This document shows, one piece after another, positions 17,162 to 24,929 of a stretch of 32,306 nt of DNA. Below the pieces are notes generated by a model. That model had not been told where the DNA came from. It ran no database searches and worked only from the letters and a program-made list of their open reading frames with translations. The DNA is from Caldilineaceae bacterium SB0661_bin_32 (lineage in GTDB: Bacteria; Chloroflexota; Anaerolineae; Caldilineales; Caldilineaceae). Location: positions 1 to 32,306 of the forward strand of contig VXMH01000072.1 of NCBI GenBank assembly GCA_009841235.1. The letters run 5' to 3'. Position numbers and translations under genes: made by a program. The stretch's first letter is position 1. Every line of letters starts with the position of its first letter.

Positions 17162-18091
17162 ATGACCGAAGCACTTGGCAAGGACGGCTCGTGGGCTGCC
17201 CGATGGCATGAGTATCTGAAAGCGCAGGGGTTCGACCTGAAGAGGGGTCAGGCCCTGGCGCGGCGGCTTCAGGTGAGGGCTGTAGAGGTGCGGTTTGGCC
17301 GCATCAGGGCAGAGGTTGTTGAGTCCCATCGAGGCAGCTGCGAAGTTGAGATCGATATCCCGCCGTTACGCGACGAGGAGTGGTCGGGGGTCCTTGACGC
17401 GCTGGCAGGGGAGGCTTTGTACGCAGCGCAGCTGCTGGCAGGGGGAAACGAGTGGGAGACGTTTCTTGCGGTTCTCGATGCGGTCTTCAGCGACGCCGAA
17501 GTCGCCCTGCTTTCGCGTTCACCGGCGGCAGGTGAGGTAGAGGCGCGCTGCACTGGTTGCCTCAGCCAAGGTACTCCCTGCAAACATACGCTGGTCGTTC
17601 TGTACCGGTTTGGCCAGATGATATCGGAAGACCCGTGGCAGTTGCTGCTGCTGCGGGGAAGAGACCGGCAGCAGGTCCTGACCGGATTGCGTCTTCGTCG
17701 CAGCCACGACGTAGAAGAGGATTCTCGCGATGAAGGGGAAGTATCCGGCGCCGCATCCGACTCGCCAATAGCCGGTTACGACGGATTGCGCGCACTGGAG
17801 GATCCGGCCAACCGACAAGAAGAGCATCTTGACCTGGTCGCGCAGATCGACACCTTTTGGGGCGGGCGGCAGTTGGGTCCGGGAGGGACACGCCAGGACC
17901 TGCGAGCATTGCACTACAACATCGCCCCGCCTCTGATTCGAATGGCGCTTCTGCGCCGACTCGGACCACCCCCATTTCAGCAGGACAGCCCGGAAATCTA
18001 CGACAGGCTCGCGGAAATCTACTTTGAAGTGTCCTCCAAGGCATTGGAATTGGCCTTCGCGCCCGAGCCCGACAGCGACGGGTCCCGTTGA
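17162..18091 (+). CDS. SWIM zinc-finger protein, partner of the SNF2 ATPase
   Basis: A 309-aa protein from the ATG at 17162 (AAAGGTAG upstream). A SWIM-like zinc site is visible as C130-x2-C133-x6-C140-x-H142; the usual SWIM spacing is CxC, so this copy has one extra residue between the first two ligands. The opening (SWAARWHEYLKAQGFDLKRG, then VRAVEVRFGRIRAEVVES) matches proteins encoded next to bacterial SNF2 ATPases. An acidic linker (about 184-200) precedes a C-terminal helical part with an RALHYNIAPPLIRMALLRRL stretch. SWIM domains bind DNA or protein, so it likely guides or activates the ATPase. It is 176 bases downstream of the SNF2 gene and 28 bases upstream of the next gene. Confidence 0.85.
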   Translation: MTEALGKDGSWAARWHEYLKAQGFDLKRGQALARRLQVRAVEVRFGRIRAEVVESHRGSCEVEIDIPPLRDEEWSGVLDALAGEALYAAQLLAGGNEWETFLAVLDAVFSDAEVALLSRSPAAGEVEARCTGCLSQGTPCKHTLVVLYRFGQMISEDPWQLLLLRGRDRQQVLTGLRLRRSHDVEEDSRDEGEVSGAASDSPIAGYDGLRALEDPANRQEEHLDLVAQIDTFWGGRQLGPGGTRQDLRALHYNIAPPLIRMALLRRLGPPPFQQDSPEIYDRLAEIYFEVSSKALELAFAPEPDSDGSR

Positions 18092-18119
18092 CCGAAAGCC
18101 TGGCAAGAAGGAGCGACTT

Positions 18120-19484
18120 GTGATCAGTCAGATGTTAGCGCAGCGGGCAGCGGAGTCAAATCCGATCAAAGCGGGTATCATCGGAACCGGCAAATTTGGC
18201 GCGGGCCTGGCGGCCCAGATTTCGCAGATGGAGGGGATGGTAGTTGCAGCCATTGCCGACATAAATGCCAACAATGCCCGATACGCCTATCTTTCGAGTG
18301 GAGCCACCGCAGAGGAGATTCAAACGGCGGAAACAGGAGACGAATTGGAGGACGCCGTCCGCGCCGGCAGACCTGTGATCGTCGAAGACGGACTGGCACT
18401 GACGGACTGCGATTCAGTCGACGTGATCGTCGAGTCAACAGGTCTGCCTGAGGTAGGCGCCAAGCACGCATTCCACGCTTTGAGCAACGGCAAACACGTC
18501 GTTATGGTGAACGTGGAAGCGGACGTAACGGTCGGACCTTTTTTGCGGCGCACGGCTGATGCCGCCGGCGTCGTCTACACCATGGTGGACGGCGACCAGC
18601 CGGCTGTAACCTGGAACATCGTCGAATGGGCGCGCAGCCTTGGGTTGGAAATCGTGGCGGCGGGTCGAGGTACGATCTACTTCGACGACGATTTCGAAGG
18701 AACACCGGAGACGGCGGCGTCTCGTTTCGGCTTCACGGAAGAGCATATCGAACGGCGCACGATAAATCTGAAGATGTTCAACTCCTTTCGCGACGGCACA
18801 AAGGCGCAGGTGGAGATGACCGCCCTCGCCAATGCAGCCGGTCTTGTGCCGGACCGCCGGGGCATGCACGAGCCTTCGGTGAACCTGGAAGAGATTCCCC
18901 TTCGCTTCAGCCTGCAGGAGGAGGGAGGGCTGCTGAGCCGGCACGGGGTCGTGGAGCTGGCGAATTCAGTTGCCGCCGATGGCAGGACCTTGCTGCCGAA
19001 TCCGCTCAGGATGGGCGTGTTTGCCGTCGTCCGCTCGGAGCATCCCTTCACCCGCGAAGACCTGGCTTACCACGGTTGCCATGTCGGCGGGGAGGGCAAG
19101 AATTTTCTCCTTTACCGGCCTTATCATCTGGTGGCAGTTCCGGCGCCGCTCAGTATTGCCCGGGCCGTCTTTTTCAACGCGGCGAACGGGTCGTGCGCCC
19201 CGACAGCAACCGCAGAGTGCGTTACTGTGGCGAAGCGGGACCTGGGTGAAGGCGAGGCGCTGGACGGAGGAGGCGGATACACGGTCGTAGGCCAGTGCGA
19301 GAAGGCATCCGTCGCGCGTAGAGAGGGACTGTTGCCTCTGGGCCTTGCTGAAGGCGCGGTAGTCAGGCGAGCCGTTTCCAAGGGAGAGGCAATCAGGTAC
19401 GAAGACGTAAAGCTGAACGAGGACTCCTTCGTGCTCAAAATGCGCCGGCTGCAGGACGGGCTGGCTGAAGGCGAACAACTGTAG
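18120..19484 (+). CDS. NAD(P)-dependent oxidoreductase with SAF domain (COG4091-like, homoserine-dehydrogenase fold)
   Basis: A 454-aa protein. I chose the GTG at 18120, which has AAGGAG six bases upstream; the ATG at 18132 is too far from it. A Rossmann motif (AGIIGTGKFGAGLAAQ) lies at about residues 19-34, then a homoserine-dehydrogenase-like domain (DSVDVIVESTGLPEVGA, HVVMVNVEADVTVG, FNSFRDGTKAQVEMTALAN). A SAF-type domain closes the protein at about 370-440 (EGLLPLGLAEGAVVRRAVSK). This architecture is COG4091, often called predicted homoserine dehydrogenase, but members occur with polyol or sugar-acid genes and the real substrate is open. It is followed 9 bases later by a doubtful small frame and then an aldo/keto reductase, so a shared pathway is plausible. 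Confidence 0.85.
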   Translation: MISQMLAQRAAESNPIKAGIIGTGKFGAGLAAQISQMEGMVVAAIADINANNARYAYLSSGATAEEIQTAETGDELEDAVRAGRPVIVEDGLALTDCDSVDVIVESTGLPEVGAKHAFHALSNGKHVVMVNVEADVTVGPFLRRTADAAGVVYTMVDGDQPAVTWNIVEWARSLGLEIVAAGRGTIYFDDDFEGTPETAASRFGFTEEHIERRTINLKMFNSFRDGTKAQVEMTALANAAGLVPDRRGMHEPSVNLEEIPLRFSLQEEGGLLSRHGVVELANSVAADGRTLLPNPLRMGVFAVVRSEHPFTREDLAYHGCHVGGEGKNFLLYRPYHLVAVPAPLSIARAVFFNAANGSCAPTATAECVTVAKRDLGEGEALDGGGGYTVVGQCEKASVARREGLLPLGLAEGAVVRRAVSKGEAIRYEDVKLNEDSFVLKMRRLQDGLAEGEQL

Positions 19485-19493
19485 AGGCAGGGA

Positions 19494-19695
19494 ATGTCCG
19501 AACGATTGAATGCAAGAGCCGGCCTGTTGCCTACCGGGCCCAGCGACTACCGGGAACAGTATCGCAGGTTGAAGTCGATGGGGAACGGCGGCCACAGCCA
19601 GGCGTTGGAGACATTTGCCGCGGCAAACGGATTCGAGATAGTGCGGGTACAGGGCAGCTCTGGCAGAAAAGGAAATCATCCAACAGGAGTTGGAA
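19494..19695 (+). pseudogene. Small open frame or gene remnant before the aldo/keto reductase
   Basis: From the ATG at 19494 (AGGCAGGG upstream, 9 bases after the previous stop) about 55 codons show a coding-like, G/C-rich third position (MSERLNARAGLLPTGP, YREQYRRLKSMGNGGHSQ, LETFAAANGFEIVRV). After about 19660 the bias disappears and the same frame runs on to 20150 only as a shadow of the aldo/keto reductase. In the reductase frame the preceding 18 codons, after a stop at 19639, also look protein-like (ALAEKEIIQQELE), as if a frameshift had split a short protein. I do not recognise the family. It may be a genuine small protein, a decayed gene or an N-terminal fragment. Confidence 0.35.
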
Positions 19696-20721
19696 ATGGA
19701 ATACCGGCGGTTGGGGCGCACCGGGCTAAAGGTTTCGGAGATCTGCCTGGGAACGATGACCTTTGGACATGGCACGGACGAAGAGGAGGCCGGACGCATA
19801 GTGGATCTGGCCATCGAAGCAGGCGTGAATTTCTTCGACACAGCCAATGCCTACGCAGACAGCGCTTCAGAAACGATCCTGGGCCAGGCGCTCAAGGGAC
19901 GTCGACGAAACGCCATTATCGCGACGAAGTTCTTCAATCCGATGGGACCCGACGTCAACAGTTCGGGTACCAGCCGCTTCCACATGATGCACACGGTCGA
20001 GGACAGTCTGCGCCGCCTGCAGATGGACTACATCGACATCCTTTACATTCACCACGTAGACACGCAGACGCCGCTGGACGAGACGCTGCGGGTCCTGGAC
20101 GACCTGGTGAGGCAGGGAAAGGTCCGATACACCGCCTGCAGCAATTTTGAGGCCTGGCGTCTGATGGAGGCGATGTGGCTCAGCGATCACAACGGATGGG
20201 AGCGATTTGCCGCCTATCAGCCTCAGTACAGCCTCGTCGTGCGCGACATTGAGCAGGAGATAATCCCGGTTTGCGAATTGAAGGGGATTGGCGTTGTCGT
20301 CTGGAGCCCCCTGGGAGGGGGCTTCCTGACCGGGAAGTACCGGCCAGGCGAACGCTTGCACAGCGGCACACGCTCGGAGGAGGGATGGGCCTTTCCGCAG
20401 AGCTATTTTGCGGCCAATGCCGACGAGACACTGACGACTCTATTGGAAGTGGCGTCAGACCTGGATCGCTCGCCGGCGCAGGCAGCAACGCGCTGGGTGC
20501 TTGAGCAGCCCGCAATTACGAGCGCAATCGTCGGCGCACGAACTGTAGGTCAGGCCCGTGATAATCTCGGCGCCGCCGGCTGGAAACTACCGGCAGACGC
20601 CCTCGGCCGTCTCAATGACGTTTCACACCTGCCCGATCGATATCCCAAGTCAATGGAGGCCAATATGGATGAGCGGCGCGACGGAGCGGTGAAGATGCCT
20701 TCGATGGAAAGCGGGTTGTGA
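19696..20721 (+). CDS. Aldo/keto reductase
   Basis: A 341-aa NADPH-dependent oxidoreductase of the AKR superfamily, (beta/alpha)8 barrel. The ATG at 19696 has AGGAG six bases upstream and gives the standard opening MEYRRLGRTGLKVSEI; the TTG at 19690 lies at the ribosome-binding site. The catalytic tetrad is complete: D48 and Y53 (DTANAYAD), K78 (ATKFF) and H119 (YIHHVD). The C-terminal cofactor region is present (ITSAIVGARTVGQARDNL). It resembles AKR11/12-type sugar or aldehyde reductases. Its stop overlaps the GTG of the acetyltransferase by four bases, so the two are coupled. Confidence 0.94.
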   Translation: MEYRRLGRTGLKVSEICLGTMTFGHGTDEEEAGRIVDLAIEAGVNFFDTANAYADSASETILGQALKGRRRNAIIATKFFNPMGPDVNSSGTSRFHMMHTVEDSLRRLQMDYIDILYIHHVDTQTPLDETLRVLDDLVRQGKVRYTACSNFEAWRLMEAMWLSDHNGWERFAAYQPQYSLVVRDIEQEIIPVCELKGIGVVVWSPLGGGFLTGKYRPGERLHSGTRSEEGWAFPQSYFAANADETLTTLLEVASDLDRSPAQAATRWVLEQPAITSAIVGARTVGQARDNLGAAGWKLPADALGRLNDVSHLPDRYPKSMEANMDERRDGAVKMPSMESGL

Positions 20722-21698
20722 CGAACTATACCGTTCGCCCCTTTCGAGCAAGTGAACTGGAGTACGAGGACCTCGCCACCCTACTGCGAACCGCGTCTCC
20801 TGAAAGACGGCCTGAGTCGGCAGAAGAGCTTCGTCAGGAGGACAGCAGTTGGCCGGCGGAGTCACTCCATGAACGGGTCGCGGCATATTCTCAGGACAGG
20901 AAGATGGCGGGGATCGGGACCTGCTACCAGGCCTACTGGCAGGACAGCCCTTCTACGATCCATATCCGATTCGATATCCGTCCCGACCACGAAAAATCTC
21001 AGCTTCTGCCGCTTCTGTACCAGGGTATCCAAGGGTTACTGGCCCACCGCAAATGCGAATTCAGGCGCCTGATGTGCGGGGCCAGGGAAGACGATAGTGA
21101 AAGGGTCCAATTCTTGCTGGGGCAAGGATTCCGCCAGGGAATGCGGTCGCCCTCTTCGGCACTGCAGGTCGCGACCTTTGACGGGTCTGCTTGCGATGGG
21201 ACGTACGAGCGACTGGCCCAAGACGGGATCCGCCTGATAACGCTGGCCCAACTCTACGGAGAGGAGCCGGAGTGGAAACGGAAACTGCGCGATTTGCGCT
21301 GGGAGATCGTGCAGGACGTGCCGTCTACGGAGCCGTTCGCGGAGCCGACGGAAGAGGAGTTCGAGGAGATGGTCCTGAAGGATCCTGCCCTGGATGAAGA
21401 GGCCTTTTTTGTTGCGCTTTCTGCCGATGGAACCTTTATCGGCATGAGTAATCTCTGGCGAAACGATCCCGCAGGAAAGCGCCTGGATACGGGACTAACA
21501 GGGGTTATTCGGTCCCACCGGCGCAGGGGTATCGCCACGGCACTCAAAATGCGAACGATCCAGTATGCACAGACCTGCGGGGCCGAAACGATTGAGACAA
21601 GCAACGAGGAAGGCAGTCCTATGCTGGCGCTAAACCTCAAACTTGGCTTTGACCCGAAACCTGCATGGGTTGACTACACTCGGGAAACTTCCGCTTGA
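20718..21698 (+). CDS. GNAT family N-acetyltransferase, tandem domains
   Basis: A 326-aa protein starting at the GTG that overlaps the reductase stop (GTGA). Two GNAT-like halves are visible: an N-terminal one (TVRPFRASELEYEDLATLLR to about residue 150) without a clear acetyl-CoA loop, and a C-terminal one with FVALSADGTFIGMSNLWR and the acetyl-CoA-binding VIRSHRRRGIATALKMR, then ETSNEEGSPMLALNLKLGF, the typical ending. Tandem GNATs of this type acetylate small amines or antibiotics; the acceptor is unknown. The first half may have lost cofactor binding and serve a structural or substrate-recognition role. Coupling to the reductase is by position only. Confidence 0.85.
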   Translation: MTNYTVRPFRASELEYEDLATLLRTASPERRPESAEELRQEDSSWPAESLHERVAAYSQDRKMAGIGTCYQAYWQDSPSTIHIRFDIRPDHEKSQLLPLLYQGIQGLLAHRKCEFRRLMCGAREDDSERVQFLLGQGFRQGMRSPSSALQVATFDGSACDGTYERLAQDGIRLITLAQLYGEEPEWKRKLRDLRWEIVQDVPSTEPFAEPTEEEFEEMVLKDPALDEEAFFVALSADGTFIGMSNLWRNDPAGKRLDTGLTGVIRSHRRRGIATALKMRTIQYAQTCGAETIETSNEEGSPMLALNLKLGFDPKPAWVDYTRETSA

Positions 21699-21760
21699 AG
21701 ATTTCGTCAATTGTACCGACTCAGAATGTCAAACGGGCCCAAACAGGATCGTCATTGTAT

Positions 21761-21792
21761 CTTCCCTTCAGTTCGAGAGACCTGAAGGGAAG
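21761..21792. promoter_or_regulatory. Perfect 11-bp inverted repeat upstream of the DUF169 gene
   Basis: CTTCCCTTCAG (21761-21771) and CTGAAGGGAAG (21782-21792) are exact complements around a 10-base spacer. The element ends 33 bases before the ATG at 21826 and has no T-tract on the plus strand, so it may be an operator or an mRNA leader stem rather than an intrinsic terminator of the preceding gene. Confidence 0.5.
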
Positions 21793-21825
21793 GGCGGGCC
21801 CATCACACCAGGGAGATAGTAGTCC

Positions 21826-22581
21826 ATGAGCAACTTCACCACGCAGGCCGAGCAACTCGACGAGTCATTACAACTCTCGCTTCCTCCTGTGGCGATCGCC
21901 TTTGCCGACGATCTGCCAGCAGGGATACCATCCTATGAGGATGTGGCCCCGGCCGGCTGCTACTTCTGGCAGGAGGCATCACAGAAGGTCTTTTCAACCA
22001 GCGCGAAGGACCACGAACTGTGCGCCATCGGCGTTCACACGCATAACCTTGAAGGCGCGTCTGCGGCGCAGCAGGATGAATTGATGTCGGCGCTGGAGGC
22101 AATGCAGGGACTGGACTATGTGCGGGAGGAGGAGGTGGCCGCCATCCCTGTGCTGCAGCGGCCTGTGCGACACACAGTTTACGGTCCGCTGGCGGATTTT
22201 CCGATAGACGCAGATGTGGTCCTGCTTTTCGCTCACGCGCAACAGAGCCTGATACTGACCGAAGCGGCGGCCCGGGTCGACGAGGGCGTTCCGCCGGCGA
22301 TGGGCAGGCCGGCCTGCGCAGTTGTGCCCCAGGTCCGAAATGGAGGAAGAGCCGCGATGAGCCTTGGCTGTTGCGGCGCGAGAGCTTACCTTGACGCGCT
22401 TTCAGACGACGTCGCGCTGTGGGCGCTGCCCGGCGAAAAGCTTGAGGCGTACTGTAAGGAGATCGATGGGCTGGCCAAGTCCAACGAGATCCTGACAGTC
22501 TTCCACGAGCGGCGGCGGGAGGACGTCGCCGCGGGCAAGAGACCCAGCGTACAGGAGTCGCTCGAAAGGCTGGCCGGTTAG
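21826..22581 (+). CDS. DUF169 family protein
   Basis: A 251-aa cytoplasmic protein from the ATG at 21826; GGGAG lies about 10 bases upstream. The DUF169 pattern is visible: LQLSLPPVAIAFADD near the N-terminus, then CYFWQEASQKVFST, HELCAIGVHTHNL, a central DADVVLLFAHAQQSLILTEA, RPACAVVPQ and the Cys pair in MSLGCCGARAY. The conserved cysteines suggest metal or cofactor binding, but the family has no settled function. The gene stands behind a perfect hairpin and 29 bases before the bifunctional aldolase/dehydrogenase, with which it probably shares a transcript. A link to that pathway is inference only. Confidence 0.85.
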   Translation: MSNFTTQAEQLDESLQLSLPPVAIAFADDLPAGIPSYEDVAPAGCYFWQEASQKVFSTSAKDHELCAIGVHTHNLEGASAAQQDELMSALEAMQGLDYVREEEVAAIPVLQRPVRHTVYGPLADFPIDADVVLLFAHAQQSLILTEAAARVDEGVPPAMGRPACAVVPQVRNGGRAAMSLGCCGARAYLDALSDDVALWALPGEKLEAYCKEIDGLAKSNEILTVFHERRREDVAAGKRPSVQESLERLAG

Positions 22582-22610
22582 ATCCTTGGGAGGATCGAGA
22601 GTACAGGCTC

Positions 22611-24599
22611 ATGCAAAGCAGATGGAATGACGAAGAGGCGGCTGAGTTTGCCGGCGATCCGCTGGGCATGCGGGTATATACGTCGCGATTGCTTGGGAGC
22701 GATCCTTCACTCGTTCTGCACGGCGGCGGCAATACTTCGGTGAAGGCCACGGCGCAGGACATTCTTGGCGACACGGAGGAGGTCCTGTACGTCAAGGGCA
22801 GCGGCTGGGATCTGGCGACAATCGAAGCGCCGGGGTTTGCGCCCGTGCGGCTGGATGCGCTGCGGCGCATGGCGACCCTGGAGGCGCTGAGCGACAGCAG
22901 TATGGTCACTGCACAGAGGGCGGCCATGCTTGATCCATACGCGCCCAATCCCTCGGTTGAAGCCATTCTGCATGCAATCATTCCCTATCGGTTCGTCGAT
23001 CATTCGCATGCTGACGCCGTCGTGGCCCTGACCAACACCCCCGACGGTGAGGCTGGCGTGCGCGAACTGTATGGCCCCCAGATGATGATTGTCCCTTACG
23101 TGATGCCGGGTTTCGTGCTCGCCCGCACGATCTACGAAATGACGAGGGACGCGGACTGGGATGCCCTGCCGGGAATGATCCTGCTCAATCATGGCGTCTT
23201 TACTTTCGCAAACAGTGCCCGTGAGAGCTACGAACGGCACATCGAGATTGTCACGGCCGCCGAGAATTACATCGAAGTGCAGGCCAGAAGCGCAGACAGG
23301 AAGACGGGATCAGACAGGCGTCGAGTCGCTTCGACGACGCTGGAGGAGCTGGCGCGGCTGCGCAAAGCCGTTTCGACTGCCAGGGGGCAGGCCGTACTGG
23401 CTTCAATTGATGCAGGCGGAGATGTGAGAGAGTTCTCCCGGTTGCCAAACGCCCCTGAGCTGGCTACTCGCGGTCTGCTTACGCCGGATCACGTGATCCG
23501 CACGAAGCGGATCCCGCTGGTCGTTTCGGGGCGCGGCGCGGAGAGGGACGTGGAGGAGTATGCCGCGGCCTATTGCGACTACTTTGATCGCCATGCAGAC
23601 AGCAGCCTGGACCGCCTCGATCCTGCGCCGCGCTGGGCCCTGTGGCCGGGCGTTGGCAGCGTGGCGTTTGGTGGGAGCCCGAAGGAAATCGCAGTTATAG
23701 ACGACATCAAGCGCCATACGTTGCGGGCCATTGCATGGTCCGAGTCGTTGGGGGGTTGGCGGCCGCTCGGCGAGAGCGAAATCTTCGCAATTGAATACTG
23801 GGAGCTGGAGCAGGCGAAGTTGAAAGGCGCCGGCGCCCCGCCCCCGCTACAAGGCAAAGTGGCGCTCGTTACGGGAGCAGCCAGCGGCATAGGGCGGGCT
23901 TGCGTTGAAGCATTCCTCGGTCAGGGGGCGGTCGTAGCCGCTCTCGACATCAGCCCAAAGGTAACAGAGCTTTTCGACCGGCAGAACGTACTGGGTCTCA
24001 TTTGCGACGTAACCGACGACGACAGGCTCAAGAAGGCGGTCGAAGATGTGGTGAGCCATTGGGGCGGACTGGACGTCGTCATTTGCAATGCCGGCGTTTT
24101 TCCGGCCAGCCAGACGCTGGCGAAAGTGGAGGCTGACCACTGGGACAGGAGCATTCAGGTAAACCTTACCAGCCAACACCGGCTACTGCAGGCGTGCGCG
24201 CCCTTTCTGGAGTCAGGCTGCGACCCTGCGGTCGTCATTATCGGCTCCAAGAACGCGCCCGCGCCAGGGCCGGGCGCCGGGGCTTATTCGGTTGCAAAGG
24301 CAGGCCTTACACAGCTGGCCCGTGTCGCGGCCCTGGAACTGGCTGCAAAAGGCATCCGGGTGAATGTCCTGCACCCAAATGCCGTCTTTGACACCGGGCT
24401 TTGGACCGAGGAACTGTTGAAAGAACGCGCTGACAGCTACGGGATAAGCGTGGATGCGTATAAGGCCAGGAATCTGCTCGGCGTCGAGATAACCTCTTCT
24501 GATGTGGCCTCAATGGCCTGCGCAGTGGCTGGACCGGTTTTCGCCAAGACGACCGGTGCGCAGATTCCAGTGGACGGGGGCGATGAACGCGTAATCTAA
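22611..24599 (+). CDS. Bifunctional class II aldolase/short-chain dehydrogenase (RhaD-type)
   Basis: A 662-aa fusion. The N-terminal class II aldolase/adducin domain shows HGGGNTSVKA (residues 37-46), the zinc-site region FVDHSHADAV (H131, H133) and the third His in LNHGVFTFA (about residue 193). From about residue 415 an SDR domain follows: VALVTGAASGIGRAC, CNAGVF, and Y-x3-K in GAYSVAKAGL (about 557-566), ending in IPVDGG. The family is described as rhamnulose-1-phosphate aldolase/alcohol dehydrogenase: it cleaves a phosphorylated deoxy-ketose to dihydroxyacetone phosphate and lactaldehyde and then oxidises or reduces the aldehyde. No rhamnose isomerase or kinase gene is adjacent, so the exact sugar is uncertain. 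The ribosome-binding site is weak. Confidence 0.92.
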   Translation: MQSRWNDEEAAEFAGDPLGMRVYTSRLLGSDPSLVLHGGGNTSVKATAQDILGDTEEVLYVKGSGWDLATIEAPGFAPVRLDALRRMATLEALSDSSMVTAQRAAMLDPYAPNPSVEAILHAIIPYRFVDHSHADAVVALTNTPDGEAGVRELYGPQMMIVPYVMPGFVLARTIYEMTRDADWDALPGMILLNHGVFTFANSARESYERHIEIVTAAENYIEVQARSADRKTGSDRRRVASTTLEELARLRKAVSTARGQAVLASIDAGGDVREFSRLPNAPELATRGLLTPDHVIRTKRIPLVVSGRGAERDVEEYAAAYCDYFDRHADSSLDRLDPAPRWALWPGVGSVAFGGSPKEIAVIDDIKRHTLRAIAWSESLGGWRPLGESEIFAIEYWELEQAKLKGAGAPPPLQGKVALVTGAASGIGRACVEAFLGQGAVVAALDISPKVTELFDRQNVLGLICDVTDDDRLKKAVEDVVSHWGGLDVVICNAGVFPASQTLAKVEADHWDRSIQVNLTSQHRLLQACAPFLESGCDPAVVIIGSKNAPAPGPGAGAYSVAKAGLTQLARVAALELAAKGIRVNVLHPNAVFDTGLWTEELLKERADSYGISVDAYKARNLLGVEITSSDVASMACAVAGPVFAKTTGAQIPVDGGDERVI

Positions 24600-24929
24600 G
24601 GTATTCGGGGGCTGGCGGCGTGCCCATCTCGCCCTGCGATAGCCCTCGCGCCCCTTTGGGAAGAGAGCAGTGTTCTGCCCTCAACTGCACATTGCACCGA
24701 TTCGGAGGCAACGCAAGTTGTGGAATCCCGCGTGAGAAGGGACTTTGCGCTGTACTGTTTGGATTGGTATACTGCTCAGGTTGCGCTGGCGATCGAGCGT
24801 TGGGCTTGAGGCGCTGGACCTACAAGGAAGCGGCCAGCGGAGCTGAAAGCAAGTTCCGGTACTGCTCTCCCCCCACCAAATTTACGATATCATGCTCCGG
24901 AGGATCTGGATTCTTCAGAGGAGGCCACT
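24600..24929. other. Intergenic region and HlyD leader
   Basis: A 330-base gap without a supported gene; the plus-strand frame beginning at 24620 has no coding character. It holds an extended -10 promoter at 24745-24773, giving a leader of about 150 nt, and the purine-rich ribosome-binding site AGAGGAGG just before the ATG at 24930. Confidence 0.6.
24745..24773 (+). promoter_or_regulatory. Extended -10 promoter of the MFP-SH3 unit
   Basis: TTGCGC (24745-24750) and TATACT (24768-24773) are 17 bases apart, and TGG directly precedes the -10. The -10 form TGGTATACT is nearly the same as TGGTATAGT upstream of the toxin gene. Transcription would begin near 24780. Confidence 0.6.

Noticed and set aside
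21836..22981. Minus-strand open frame of 381 codons
   Set aside because: It is antisense to the DUF169 gene and the start of the aldolase gene; the translation is Ser/Arg/Pro-rich with no domain.
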